From positions 18,072-82,071 of the forward strand of contig CBINBI010000005.1 in the NCBI GenBank assembly GCA_966248875.1: a stretch of DNA of 64,000 nt. The letters run 5' to 3'. Below are positions 7,649 to 16,594 of the stretch, piece by piece. The stretch comes from Dokdonella_A sp966248875. GTDB taxonomy: Bacteria > Pseudomonadota > Gammaproteobacteria > Xanthomonadales > Rhodanobacteraceae. Numbering within the stretch: the first letter of the stretch is position 1; each line of letters begins with the position of its first letter. A program made the translations under genes and the position numbers. Below the pieces are notes generated by a model. It had not been told where the DNA came from, made no database searches, and saw only the letters and a list, made by a program, of their open reading frames with translations.

Positions 7649-8227
7649 TCAGGCACCGGCGAGTTCGCCGGGCAGCGCGGCGAGGATGCGCTTGAAGACT
7701 TCATCGACCTCGCCGACGCCGTCGACGATGCGGAGCTTGCCGATCCCGGCGAAGTGCTCTGCGACGGGCGCCGTCTGCTCGGCATAGACACGCAGTCGTT
7801 CGCGCACGGTCTCGGGCGTGTCGTCCTTGCGCCCTTCGGCGGCGGCGCGGCCGGCGATGCGCTCGACGATCAGCTCGCTCGGCACCTTCAGCTTGATCGC
7901 GATGTCGAGCGGCTGCCCGATGCGTGCGAGCAGCGCTTCGAGCGCTTCGCACTGCGCGAGATTGCGCGGATAGCCGTCGAGGATGAAACCGCCGCGGGCG
8001 TCGGGCTCGGTGATGCGCTCCTCGAGCATCGCGAGCACGATGTCGTCGGAGACGAGCTTGCCGGCCTCCATGACCGCCTTGGCCTTGAGCCCGAGCGGCG
8101 TGCCGGCCTTGACGGCCGCGCGCAACAGGTCGCCCGTCGAGATGTGCGGCACCTTGAGCTCCGCCTTGAGCATCGCGGCCTGGGTGCCCTTGCCCGAGCC
8201 GGGCGCGCCGAGTAAGACGAGTCGCAT
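7649..8227 (-). CDS. adk: Adenylate kinase (short form)
   Basis: Interconverts ATP + AMP and 2 ADP in the cytoplasm. MRLVLLGAPGSGKGTQA is the P-loop; HISTGDLLRAAV and GFILDGYPRNLAQCEAL are the AMP-binding segments; GRKDDTPETVRERLRVY belongs to the lid. At 192 residues it is the short variant without the zinc-type lid insertion, common in Xanthomonadales. It is divergent from the phosphofructokinase gene, and both connect to adenylate and pyrophosphate balance in this region. Confidence 0.96.
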   Translation of the reverse strand: MRLVLLGAPGSGKGTQAAMLKAELKVPHISTGDLLRAAVKAGTPLGLKAKAVMEAGKLVSDDIVLAMLEERITEPDARGGFILDGYPRNLAQCEALEALLARIGQPLDIAIKLKVPSELIVERIAGRAAAEGRKDDTPETVRERLRVYAEQTAPVAEHFAGIGKLRIVDGVGEVDEVFKRILAALPGELAGA

Positions 8228-8341
8228 GCTGCTCCGATGCGGCCACGCGGCGCCGCTGACGCTAGACTTCAGGACGATGGACTTCCGGCAACGCTAGCGG
8301 CTGGCCGGAAACGTGTCAAACCGCCTCAACAAGGAGATTTC

Positions 8342-9604
8342 ATGGCCACGGGCAAGCTCCTTTACGCGCAATCGGGCGGCGTGACCGCAGTGATCAATGC
8401 GACCGCCTGCGCCGTGATCCAGGCGGCGCGCCGCAAGGGCGTGCGCGTGCTGGCCGCGCGCAACGGCATCATCGGCGCGCTGCGCGAGGACCTGATCGAC
8501 ACCGCGAAGGAAACGCCGGCCGCGATCGCGGCATTACGCCACACCCCCGGCGGTGCGTTCGGCTCGTGCCGCTACAAGCTGAAGTCGCTGGAACAGGACC
8601 GTGCGCAATACGAGCGCCTCATCGAGGTGTTCCGGGCGCACGACATCCGCTGGTTCCTCTACAACGGCGGCAACGACTCGGCCGACACGGCGCTCAAGAT
8701 CTCCGAGATCGGCAATGCGCTCGGCTATCCGATCGCCACGATCGGCGTGCCGAAGACCGTCGACAACGATCTCGCCGTCACCGACTGCTGCCCCGGCTTC
8801 GGCTCGGTCGCGAAATACACCGCGGTGTCCGTGCAGGAGGCGAGCCTCGACGTCGAATCGATGTGCGAGTCGTCGACCAAGGTGTTCGTCATCGAGGTCA
8901 TGGGCCGCCACGCCGGCTGGATCGCCGCCGCGGCCGGGCTCGCCGCGCGCAAGGCCGGCGAGCCGCCGCACATCATCCTGTTCCCGGAGATCACCTTCGA
9001 CGAGGAGAAATTCCTCGCCCGCGTGAAGGCGACTGTCGAGCGCGTCGGCTATTGCACTGTCGTCGTTTCGGAGGGCGTGAAGAACGCCGAGGGCCGGTTC
9101 CTCGCCGAGGCCGGCACGCGCGATGCGTTCGGACACGCGCAGCTTGGCGGCGCGGCGCCTGTCATCGCACAGCTGGTCAAGGCGAAGCTGGGCTACAAGT
9201 ACCACTGGGCGCTGCCCGATTACCTGCAGCGCTCGGCGCGGCATCTCGCCTCGAAAGTCGATGCGGATCAGGCGTATGCGGTGGGCAAGGCCGCCGTCGA
9301 GTACGCGCTTGAGGGCATGAACGCGGTCATGCCGGTCATCGTGCGCACCTCCGACAGGCCGTATCGCTGGAAGATCGAGCCGGCGCCACTCCGGAAGATC
9401 GCGAACCGCGAGAAGAAGCTGCCGCCCTCGTTCATCGCCAGGGACGGCTACGGCATCACGGCCGCGGCCCGGCGGTACCTCGAACCGCTGATCCGTGGCG
9501 AGGACCCACCGAAATACGGCAGGGACGGCATACCCGAGTACGTGCGGCTCAGGAACGTCCCGATGGGGAAGAAGCTGCCGGTTTACAGCATCGAGGACAA
9601 ATAG
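8342..9604 (+). CDS. Pyrophosphate-dependent 6-phosphofructokinase
   Basis: Phosphorylates fructose 6-phosphate, probably with PPi rather than ATP. AQSGGVTAVINA is the phosphate loop. FLYNGGNDSADT has Asp where ATP enzymes have Gly (GGDGS), and GVPKTVDNDL has Lys where ATP enzymes have Gly; both are the known marks of PPi-dependent enzymes. VMGRHAGWIAA and YLQRSARHLAS follow. The product is 420 residues. AAGGAG at 8331-8336 supports ATG 8342. It is the first of a pyrophosphate-related set (membrane pyrophosphatase next, soluble pyrophosphatase at 14212). The reaction is reversible, so it may serve glycolysis and gluconeogenesis. Confidence 0.92.
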   Translation: MATGKLLYAQSGGVTAVINATACAVIQAARRKGVRVLAARNGIIGALREDLIDTAKETPAAIAALRHTPGGAFGSCRYKLKSLEQDRAQYERLIEVFRAHDIRWFLYNGGNDSADTALKISEIGNALGYPIATIGVPKTVDNDLAVTDCCPGFGSVAKYTAVSVQEASLDVESMCESSTKVFVIEVMGRHAGWIAAAAGLAARKAGEPPHIILFPEITFDEEKFLARVKATVERVGYCTVVVSEGVKNAEGRFLAEAGTRDAFGHAQLGGAAPVIAQLVKAKLGYKYHWALPDYLQRSARHLASKVDADQAYAVGKAAVEYALEGMNAVMPVIVRTSDRPYRWKIEPAPLRKIANREKKLPPSFIARDGYGITAAARRYLEPLIRGEDPPKYGRDGIPEYVRLRNVPMGKKLPVYSIEDK

Positions 9605-9826
9605 CCCTCGCCCCCGCCTTCTCCGCGAGAACCTCGGCTCACCGCGTTGGCCGGCGGGGCTGGGGCTTGTCGGTGGGCTGAAACCACCCTTGAAACGCCG
9701 GGCGGCGAGATGCCCGGCGGACGCTGCTGCAACGCGACAAGCCCGATTTCCGCGCCGCATCGTTATACTCGCCCGGTTTTCCCCCGGATTCGTCTGCCAA
9801 TTTCCTGCGTCTCAAGGGAGGGTTCG

Positions 9827-11887
9827 ATGCTGTTCCAGCAATACGGTCTTCTGATCGCGCTGATATGCGCGGTCCTGGCGATTCTCTACGGCGTCTGGTC
9901 GATCCGTTGGGTCCTGGCCAAGCCGGCCGGCAACGAGCGCATGCAGCAGATCGCGGCGGCGATCCAGGAGGGCGCGCGCGCGTATCTCAACCGCCAGTAC
10001 ACGACGATCGCGATCGTGGGCGTCGTGCTGCTGATCATCATCGGCCTCGCGCTGGACTGGAGCACGGCGATCGGCTTCGCGATCGGCGCGATCCTGTCGG
10101 GCCTCGCCGGCTATATCGGCATGAACATCTCGGTGCGCGCGAACGTGCGCACGGCCGAGGCGGCGCGCAGCGGCATTCCCAGCGCGCTCGCCGTCGCGTT
10201 CCGCGGCGGGGCGATCACCGGCATGCTGGTCGTCGGCCTCGCGCTCCTCGGCGTCGCCGGCTACTTCATCGTGCTGACGCACCACGCCGGCGTGACGCAG
10301 GACGGCGCGCTGCACGCGCTGGTCGGACTCGCGTTCGGCTCCTCGCTGATCTCGATCTTCGCGCGCCTCGGCGGCGGCATCTTCACGAAGGGCGCCGACG
10401 TCGGCGCCGACCTCGTGGGCAAGGTCGAAGCCGGCATTCCGGAGGACGATCCGCGCAACCCGGCCGTGATCGCGGACAACGTCGGCGACAACGTCGGCGA
10501 CTGCGCGGGCATGGCGGCGGACCTGTTCGAGACGTACGCGGTGACGCTGATCGCAACGATGCTGCTCGGCGGCGTCATGGCGGCGGACACCGGACCGAAC
10601 GGCGTGCTCTACCCGCTCGTGCTCGGCGGCGTCTCGATCGTCGCCTCGATCATCGGCACGTTCTTCGTGAAGTCCTCATCCGGCGGCAAGATCATGAGCG
10701 CGCTCTACAAAGGCGTGATCGTCTCCGGCGTGCTCGCGCTGCTCGGCTTCATTCCGGTGACGCAGCAGCTCATGGCGAACAGCACGTACGGCGTCTGGAA
10801 CGTGTTCGGCTGCGCGGTGATCGGCCTCGTCCTGACCGGCGCGATGGTCTGGATCACCGAGTACTACACGGCCACCGAGTTTTCACCCGTGCGCCACGTC
10901 GCCAAGGCGTCCACGACGGGCCACGCCACGAACATCATCGCCGGCCTCGGCGTCTCGATGAAGGCCACGGCGCTTCCCGTCATCGTCGTCTGCGCGGCGA
11001 TATGGGGTTCGTACCACCTCGCGGGCCTCTACGGCATCGCGATCGCGGCGACTGCGATGCTTTCGATGACCGGCATGATCGTGGCGCTCGACGCCTACGG
11101 CCCGATCACCGACAACGCGGGTGGCATCGCCGAGATGAGCGAGCTGCCCAAGGACGTGCGCAACGTGACCGATCCGCTCGATGCGGTCGGCAACACGACG
11201 AAGGCGGTCACGAAGGGCTATGCGATCGGCTCGGCCGGCCTCGCGGCGCTCGTCCTTTTCGCCGATTACACGCACAAGCTCGGCGTCGAGCATCCGGACC
11301 AGATCTTCACGTTCGATCTCTCGAACCATCTCGTGATCATCGGCTTGCTGATCGGCGGCCTGATTCCGTTCCTGTTCGCGTCGATGGCGATGGAAGCGGT
11401 CGGCCGCGCCGCCGGCAGCGTTGTCGAGGAAGTGCGCCGCCAGTTCCGCGAGATCGCCGGCATCATGGAAGGCAAGACCAAGCCGGATTACTCCCGCGCC
11501 GTGGACATGCTGACGCGCGCGGCGATCAAGGAAATGATGATCCCGTCGATCCTGCCGGTGCTGGTGCCGATCATCGTCGCGTTCGGCTTCAAGTATCTCG
11601 CCGGCGGCACGATGGCCGGCGCGCAGGCGCTCGGCGGCGTGCTGATCGGCACGATCGTCACCGGCCTCTTCGTCGCGATCTCGATGACCACGGGCGGCGG
11701 CGCGTGGGACAACGCGAAGAAGTACATCGAGGACGGCAACTTCGGTGGCAAGGGTTCCGATGCGCACAAGGCGGCCGTCACCGGCGACACCGTGGGCGAT
11801 CCGTACAAGGACACGGCGGGTCCCGCCGTCAATCCGCTGATCAAGATCATCAACATCGTCGCGCTGCTGCTGGTTCCCCTGTTGTAA
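9827..11887 (+). CDS. hppA: K+-independent proton-translocating pyrophosphatase
   Basis: An inner-membrane pump that couples PPi hydrolysis to proton export. About 686 residues with some 15-16 hydrophobic helices. The catalytic region DVGADLVGKVEAGIPEDDPR and NPAVIADNVGDNVGDCAGMA is intact, as are DAYGPITDNAGGIAEM and GDTVGDPYKDTAGPAVNPLI. GNTTKAVTKGYAIGSA has Lys where K+-dependent enzymes have Ala, marking the K+-independent class. ATG 9827 follows AAGGGAGG (9814-9821). A TATACT box at 9764-9769 may belong to its promoter. A strong terminator follows the gene. Confidence 0.96.
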   Translation: MLFQQYGLLIALICAVLAILYGVWSIRWVLAKPAGNERMQQIAAAIQEGARAYLNRQYTTIAIVGVVLLIIIGLALDWSTAIGFAIGAILSGLAGYIGMNISVRANVRTAEAARSGIPSALAVAFRGGAITGMLVVGLALLGVAGYFIVLTHHAGVTQDGALHALVGLAFGSSLISIFARLGGGIFTKGADVGADLVGKVEAGIPEDDPRNPAVIADNVGDNVGDCAGMAADLFETYAVTLIATMLLGGVMAADTGPNGVLYPLVLGGVSIVASIIGTFFVKSSSGGKIMSALYKGVIVSGVLALLGFIPVTQQLMANSTYGVWNVFGCAVIGLVLTGAMVWITEYYTATEFSPVRHVAKASTTGHATNIIAGLGVSMKATALPVIVVCAAIWGSYHLAGLYGIAIAATAMLSMTGMIVALDAYGPITDNAGGIAEMSELPKDVRNVTDPLDAVGNTTKAVTKGYAIGSAGLAALVLFADYTHKLGVEHPDQIFTFDLSNHLVIIGLLIGGLIPFLFASMAMEAVGRAAGSVVEEVRRQFREIAGIMEGKTKPDYSRAVDMLTRAAIKEMMIPSILPVLVPIIVAFGFKYLAGGTMAGAQALGGVLIGTIVTGLFVAISMTTGGGAWDNAKKYIEDGNFGGKGSDAHKAAVTGDTVGDPYKDTAGPAVNPLIKIINIVALLLVPLL

Positions 11888-11917
11888 GTCGCAGGCGGTT
11901 CCCGCTTTTCAGATGTA

Positions 11918-11945
11918 AAGCCCCGCCTCGCGCGGGGCTTTTTTC
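11918..11945 (+). terminator. Rho-independent terminator after hppA
   Basis: A nine-base-pair GC-rich stem, AAGCCCCGC (11918-11926) and GCGGGGCTT (11932-11940), with a CTCGC loop, followed by TTTT. It lies 30 bases after the hppA stop. Confidence 0.9.
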
Positions 11946-12074
11946 TTTCGAACGGGACTTGCGTCTCTGGACAGCGCCACGACCGTCTGCGATACATGCC
12001 GCTCGTCTTGCGGGGTACAGGCCGCATGAAGGAAGGCGTCGACGTTTCCCTGAATCGTACGAAGGCACGCAACC

Positions 12075-13367
12075 ATGAAGCTCGCTCTCACCCTGCTTGC
12101 GTTCGCGCTGTCGGGCGCCGCGATCGCGAAGGCACCGGCCACGGTCGACGACGCGCTTGCGCAGGCGAAGAAGGCGCACCAGCCGGTCTTCCTCGATTTC
12201 AGCGCGCCCTGGTGCTACTCGTGCTATTTCATGATGACGCACGTGCTGAACGGCGCCGAGTGGAAGAAGCTCGAGGCACGCGCGGTCGTCGCCGAGATCG
12301 ACGCCGATTCGCCGGACGGCGCCGCGTGGATGAAAAAGCTGCAGGTGAAGGCGCTGCCGGCCTACGTCGTGCTCAACGAAGACGGCGCCGAGCTCGGCCG
12401 CATCCTCGCCGAGCAGCCGCGCGAGAAGTTCTATCCGATGGTCGACAGGATTCTCGCCGGCAGTCGCACGCTGGACGAGCTCAAGAAAAGCGCGCGCGAA
12501 GGCTCGGCCGACGCGATCGCGACGGTGCTCGGCTCCTACGAAGCGCGCAAGGAAGGCCAGGCGGGCCTCGACTGGTATGCCGGCCTGCCGGAGAACGTGC
12601 GCGCGAAGCATGCGAAGGACGCATCGGTCGCGCTCTGGCTCGATCGCCTCGAGCTCGCACGCGCCCTGAAGGCCAAGGACGACGCGGCGGCCGTCGCCGC
12701 GGCAAAGCGCGTGCTCGCCGGTGACATCGGCTGCGACCGGCCGTACGTCGTCGACAATCTGCTCCAAGCGAGCGAGAAGGTGCCCGGAGCCGAGCGCAAG
12801 GCACTGCTCACGGCGCAGAAGCCCGCGCTGGAACGCCTGCTCGACGAGAACATCTTCGTTGCGAAGCCGAGCTGCGCCGATCAGCGGTCGAGCGTCATCG
12901 CGACTGCCGATGTGTACGCGGCCATTGGCGACGCGAAAGCCGAAACGGCCGTGCTCGACCGCGCGATCGCCGCGGTGAGGAAGCAACTGGGCGAGGACCT
13001 GCGGAAGGATCGCAACGCCGCCGACAACCTCCGCGTCTATCTCGTCCGCGCCGGACGCACCGGCGAGCTCGACGCGCTCTATCCGAAGCTGATCGCGGCG
13101 TATCCCGATGACTACGTCTATCCCTACCGCTGGGGCCGCAGCCTCGTCGAGCGCAACAAGCCGGCCGAGGCGCTGCCGCTGCTCGAGCAGGCGGCCGAGA
13201 AGGCCTATGGCGAGAACCGGCTCGTGGTCGCGACGTTCCGCGTCAAGGCACTGAAGGCGCTGCACCGGAACGCGGATGCCGAGCAGGTCGTCGCCGACGT
13301 GCTCGAGCAGAACGGCAAATGGTTTCCCGAAGAAGTGGAGAAACTGAAGGCGGCGCTCAAATCCTGA
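12075..13367 (+). CDS. Exported thioredoxin-fold protein with TPR-like C-terminus
   Basis: The 430-residue protein has a signal peptide (MKLALTLLAFALSGAAIAKA), then a thioredoxin domain with VFLDFSAPWCYSCYFM, whose WCYSC is a CxxC redox site, and the cis-proline region KALPAYVVLNEDG. This is closest to DsbD-gamma or DUF255-like thiol reductases. The remaining ~280 residues are helical with repeat-like segments (YPYRWGRSLVERNKPAEALPL is the clearest), consistent with TPR. It should act in the periplasm in disulfide reduction or assembly; the partner is unknown. Two further cysteines (GDIGCDRP and KPSCADQ) lie in the helical part and could form a disulfide. Confidence 0.82.
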   Translation: MKLALTLLAFALSGAAIAKAPATVDDALAQAKKAHQPVFLDFSAPWCYSCYFMMTHVLNGAEWKKLEARAVVAEIDADSPDGAAWMKKLQVKALPAYVVLNEDGAELGRILAEQPREKFYPMVDRILAGSRTLDELKKSAREGSADAIATVLGSYEARKEGQAGLDWYAGLPENVRAKHAKDASVALWLDRLELARALKAKDDAAAVAAAKRVLAGDIGCDRPYVVDNLLQASEKVPGAERKALLTAQKPALERLLDENIFVAKPSCADQRSSVIATADVYAAIGDAKAETAVLDRAIAAVRKQLGEDLRKDRNAADNLRVYLVRAGRTGELDALYPKLIAAYPDDYVYPYRWGRSLVERNKPAEALPLLEQAAEKAYGENRLVVATFRVKALKALHRNADAEQVVADVLEQNGKWFPEEVEKLKAALKS

Positions 13368-13433
13368 GCCGGGCCTTCGTGCCCGCACGAAAAATCGCGA
13401 AAAATTTCGCATGGCGCGGCGCGCCCTGCGCGT

Positions 13434-13462
13434 TTGACGCGGATCGCGGCTCGCGCTAACTT
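13434..13462 (+). promoter_or_regulatory. Candidate sigma-70 promoter of the yefM-yoeB operon
   Basis: TTGACG at 13434-13439 and TAACTT at 13457-13462 are 17 bases apart. The -35 box is good, the -10 weak. The operator palindrome begins on the last two bases of the -10, which fits autorepression. Confidence 0.5.
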
Positions 13463-13480
13463 GTACCATTAAATGTACAA
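13461..13480. promoter_or_regulatory. YefM/YoeB-type operator
   Basis: TTGTACCATTAAATGTACAA is an imperfect palindrome with six-base outer arms TTGTAC/GTACAA. It contains two hexamers related to TGTACA (13462-13467 and 13474-13479), 12 bases centre to centre. The E. coli YefM-YoeB operator is known to use TGTACA cores at that spacing. The site ends 12 bases before the antitoxin start. Confidence 0.7.
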
Positions 13481-13492
13481 GAGGGCGCCGCG

Positions 13493-13840
13493 GTGCGGAC
13501 GATCAATTTCTCGGATGCGCGCAGGCACTTCAAGGAAGTGCTCGACCGCGTCGTCGACGATGCCGACATCACGATCATCACCCGGCGCGATGCGGATGAC
13601 GTCGTGCTGATGTCGCTCGATTCCTACAACAGCTGGCAGGAAACGATGCACCTGATGGCCAGCCCGGACAATGCCCGCTGGCTGAATGAATCGATTGCGC
13701 AGGCTCGCGCCGGACGCGCGCGGCCGCGGGCGCTGCCCGACGCCGAAGAAGCTGCGCTGTCGGTGCGCGAACCGGAGGCGCAGCCCCACGTCGCAAAGAC
13801 CAGGCGCACGCGAGCGAAAACTTCGCGGCGCAAACGCTGA
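13493..13840 (+). CDS. yefM: YefM/Phd-family antitoxin with basic C-terminal extension
   Basis: The antitoxin half of a type II toxin-antitoxin pair, which binds its operator and neutralises YoeB. MRTINFSDARRHFKEVLDRV is the Phd/YefM N-terminal fold, and VVLMSLDSYNSWQETMHLM follows as in the family; the toxin-binding part is DNARWLNESIAQARAG. The start is GTG 13493. At 115 residues it is about 30 longer than typical YefM. The extra tail is Arg/Lys-rich (KTRRTRAKTSRRKR at the end) and is not part of the known fold. The stop overlaps the toxin start by one base. Confidence 0.88.
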   Translation: MRTINFSDARRHFKEVLDRVVDDADITIITRRDADDVVLMSLDSYNSWQETMHLMASPDNARWLNESIAQARAGRARPRALPDAEEAALSVREPEAQPHVAKTRRTRAKTSRRKR

Positions 13841-14109
13841 TGTCCCGTCGGATCGCGTTCACCGACCATGCGTGGTCGGACTATCTCGCGTGGCAGCAGG
13901 CCGACCGCAAGATGCTGCGCAGGATCAACGCGCTGATCAACGCCGCCGCTCACGAACCGTTCGAAGGCGTGGGCAAGCCGGAACCGCTGCGCGGGGACTG
14001 GCAGGGCTTCTGGTCGCGCCGCATCGATGACATGCATCGTCTCGTCTATGAAGCCGACGCGCACGATCTCGTGATCGCGACGTGCCGCTACCACTACGGC
14101 GACCACTGA
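13840..14109 (+). CDS. yoeB: YoeB/Txe-family mRNA interferase toxin
   Basis: An 89-residue ribosome-dependent endoribonuclease that cuts mRNA in the A site. RRIAFTDHAWSDYLAWQQAD is the family N-terminus; GVGKPEPLRGDWQGFWSRRI contains the catalytic-region Glu and Arg; the protein ends with CRYHYGDH, which carries the conserved Arg-Tyr-His-Tyr including the catalytic His/Tyr. No key residue is missing, so the toxin looks active. ATG 13840 overlaps the antitoxin stop (TGATG), the usual coupling in this family. Confidence 0.93.
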   Translation: MSRRIAFTDHAWSDYLAWQQADRKMLRRINALINAAAHEPFEGVGKPEPLRGDWQGFWSRRIDDMHRLVYEADAHDLVIATCRYHYGDH

Positions 14110-14211
14110 CGCAGACGCTGCAACGCAGCACGACTTGCACTATCCTTCGCGCCCCCCGAAAGGCGCCGGCCGCAGGCCGCGCGCATCCGTACGACCCCAG
14201 GAGCAAGCATC

Positions 14212-14760
14212 ATGGCCCTCGACCGCGTCCCCGCCGGCCGCGACGTGCCGAACGAAATCAACGTCGTCATCGAGATTCCGATGAACGAGGAGCCGGTCAA
14301 GTACGAGGTCGACAAGGCGACCGGCGCGATCTTCGTCGATCGCGTGCTGACGACGCCGATGCGCTATCCATGCAACTACGGCTACGTGCCGCGCACGCTC
14401 GGCGGCGACGGCGATCCGCTCGACGTGCTGGTGATCATGCCCGTGCCGTTGCTGCCGGGCTCGGTGATCCGCTGCCGCCCGGTCGGCATGCTCAACATGA
14501 CCGACGAAGCCGGCGAGGACATGAAGCTCGTCGCCGTGCCGGTGTCGAAGGTGTTTCCCGGCTACCGCGACGTCGAATCAGTGCGCGACCTGCCCGAGCT
14601 GACGCTCGACCGCATCGCGCATTTCTTCGCGCACTACAAGGATCTGGAAAAGGGCAAGTGGGTCAAGATCGAGGGCTGGCGCGGCGCCGAGGATGCGAAG
14701 CGCGAGATCAGCGCCGGCGTGGAGCGCTACGTCGCCGCTCCGGAGAAACCTGCGTTCTGA
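14212..14760 (+). CDS. ppa: Soluble inorganic pyrophosphatase (family I)
   Basis: Hydrolyses PPi to phosphate in the cytoplasm. The 182 residues include EINVVIEIPMNEEPVKYEVD, RYPCNYGYVPRTLGGDGDPLDVLVI (metal-binding DGDPLD) and DEAGEDMKLVAVPV, with all catalytic acidic residues present. It is the third PPi-handling enzyme within about 6.4 kb, beside the PPi-dependent phosphofructokinase and H+-PPase, and would compete with both for PPi. It has its own upstream space of about 100 bases after yoeB and so may be transcribed independently. Confidence 0.96.
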   Translation: MALDRVPAGRDVPNEINVVIEIPMNEEPVKYEVDKATGAIFVDRVLTTPMRYPCNYGYVPRTLGGDGDPLDVLVIMPVPLLPGSVIRCRPVGMLNMTDEAGEDMKLVAVPVSKVFPGYRDVESVRDLPELTLDRIAHFFAHYKDLEKGKWVKIEGWRGAEDAKREISAGVERYVAAPEKPAF

Positions 14761-14791
14761 CGCTTCCGCGCAGGCGCGAGGGTCGCGCCGG

Positions 14792-16474
14792 TCAATCCTC
14801 GTCGCTCGCCTCTTCGTCCTCGCCGCGAAGATGCTCGACGGTGGGATCGACACCCGAAGCCAGCGCTTCGCGCACGTTCCAGATCGACACCTCGACGCCG
14901 CGGAACGGCTGCGAATACACCGGCGCGGCGCGGAAGCGGAAGCGCCGGTAGAAGCTGATGACCAGGCCGTCCGGATGTTCGGCGGCCCAGGCCGGCAGCT
15001 CGTCGAGCGTCAGCGTCGGCAGCGGCTGGGTCAGGCGACCGGCGAATTCATAGACGCCGTGGTGCCAGCCGAGGTGCACGATCGGCTGGCCGCGCTCCTG
15101 CGCGTCGTGCACCTCCGCGGCGACCGCGCGCACGTCGTAGCGCGGGTCGGTGCCCTGGATCAGTGCCAGCTTCATGAGCAGCACGACCGCCACCGTCCCG
15201 AGCGCGGGCCACAGCGGCTCGTGGATGCGTCGCGCGAAAACCAGCAGGACGACACCCAGCAGCGCCACGCCGGCGCCCCACGCCGGCCAGGTGTCCGAAA
15301 CGAACGCGAGGTCCGGCCGCGTCGCGGCATAGCCCGGCAAGAGCGCCAGCGCGATCCCGATCGCGATGAGCACGATCGAAGCGAGGCCCACGCGGATGAC
15401 AAACGCCGATCGCTCGAGTGCGATGGCGAGCAGCATCGCGATGCCGGGCAGTATCGGCAGCAGGTAGTGCGCCTGCTTGCCGCCGATCAGCGAGAACGCG
15501 ATCAGCGTCGGCAGCGCCCAGGCGAGCGCGAGGCGTGCGCCGCGCTCGCGCCAGAGGTCGCGCAGCGGCGACAGGCGCGCCCGCAGCGCGAGCGGCCACG
15601 GCAGCAGCATCACCGGCAGCCACACGACGTACCACCAGATCGGCTGGGCGTGCGTGCCGGTCTTGACGCCCTGGATGCGATCAAACGTCTGGCTGAGGAA
15701 AATCGCCCGCGCGTATTCGGGCCCGCCGTGCAGCGCCGCCGGGATCGCCCAAGCCAGTGCGATGATGGCGCCGAGAACGATCGCGGCCACAAGCAGGCCG
15801 AAGTAGCGTGCGTTGCCGCGCGGGATGCCGCGGTTCCACCACGGCGCGAGCAGCGCCGCGAAGCCGACGTCGAGCAGCAGCACCGGCCCCTTGGCGAGAA
15901 TGCCGAGCCCGATGCCGAGGCCGGTCAGCGCCACACCGCGCCGCGGGCGGTCCTCGACGAGATCGACGATGCCGTGCAGCGCAAGCAGCGCGCAGGTCGT
16001 CAGCAGCACGTCGAACATGATCGCGTTGGCAAACGTGGCGAAATACAGCATGCCGAGCAGCAGCACCGCGGCGGTGCGCGCCACGGCGGCGGAGCCCGAC
16101 AGGCGGCTCACCAGCCGCGCCAGCAGGAACAGGCTCGCGAGCGAGCACGCGAGCGTCATTGCGCGCGCGGTCCACGCGTGCACGCCGGTGACGAGCCAAC
16201 CCGCATTGATCAGCCAGAACAGCAGCGGCGGCTTCTGCGGATACAACGCGCCGTTGAGATGCGGCACGAGAAATTCGCCGGTCCGGCGCATTTCCCAGGC
16301 CACGGCGAGGTAGCGCGTCTCGTCGATCGGCAGCGGCGGCAACAGAAAGACGACCGGAACCAGCAGCAGGAAGCCGAGGAACAGCGGATGTTCGACCAGC
16401 GCGCGCCACGGCGGCGCCGAAGCGGTGGAAGCAATCGGGGTCACGTCGGTGCAAGGAAACGTCGATCGCGACAC
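14792..16474 (-). CDS. GT39/ArnT-like membrane glycosyltransferase
   Basis: A 560-residue multi-pass protein of the dolichyl-phosphate-mannose/ArnT superfamily. The signature first luminal loop is present: PLPIDETRYLAVAWEMRRTG with the catalytic-type Asp-Glu, then HLNGALYPQKPPLLFWL. About eleven to twelve hydrophobic helices follow, then a soluble C-terminal part from about residue 450. Such enzymes move a sugar from a polyprenyl-phosphate carrier to lipid A or another envelope acceptor. The acceptor and sugar cannot be told from this sequence, and no arn genes are nearby. Convergent with ppa. Confidence 0.85.
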   Translation of the reverse strand: MSRSTFPCTDVTPIASTASAPPWRALVEHPLFLGFLLLVPVVFLLPPLPIDETRYLAVAWEMRRTGEFLVPHLNGALYPQKPPLLFWLINAGWLVTGVHAWTARAMTLACSLASLFLLARLVSRLSGSAAVARTAAVLLLGMLYFATFANAIMFDVLLTTCALLALHGIVDLVEDRPRRGVALTGLGIGLGILAKGPVLLLDVGFAALLAPWWNRGIPRGNARYFGLLVAAIVLGAIIALAWAIPAALHGGPEYARAIFLSQTFDRIQGVKTGTHAQPIWWYVVWLPVMLLPWPLALRARLSPLRDLWRERGARLALAWALPTLIAFSLIGGKQAHYLLPILPGIAMLLAIALERSAFVIRVGLASIVLIAIGIALALLPGYAATRPDLAFVSDTWPAWGAGVALLGVVLLVFARRIHEPLWPALGTVAVVLLMKLALIQGTDPRYDVRAVAAEVHDAQERGQPIVHLGWHHGVYEFAGRLTQPLPTLTLDELPAWAAEHPDGLVISFYRRFRFRAAPVYSQPFRGVEVSIWNVREALASGVDPTVEHLRGEDEEASDED

Positions 16475-16594
16475 TTTCGCATCGGAGCGTGATTTGCGCC
16501 AGCTTCACGCATCCCGGCGCACCTGCGAGGTGCGGGCACCGCGTTCATTGCTCGCAGCAAGACGGTGAGTCCCCGTCATGGCGATGGACGACGC

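Noticed and set aside
9696..9719. Hairpin CGCCGGGC/GCCCGGCG after the phosphofructokinase gene as a terminator
   Set aside because: Good stem but no T-run follows; it could be an accidental GC palindrome.
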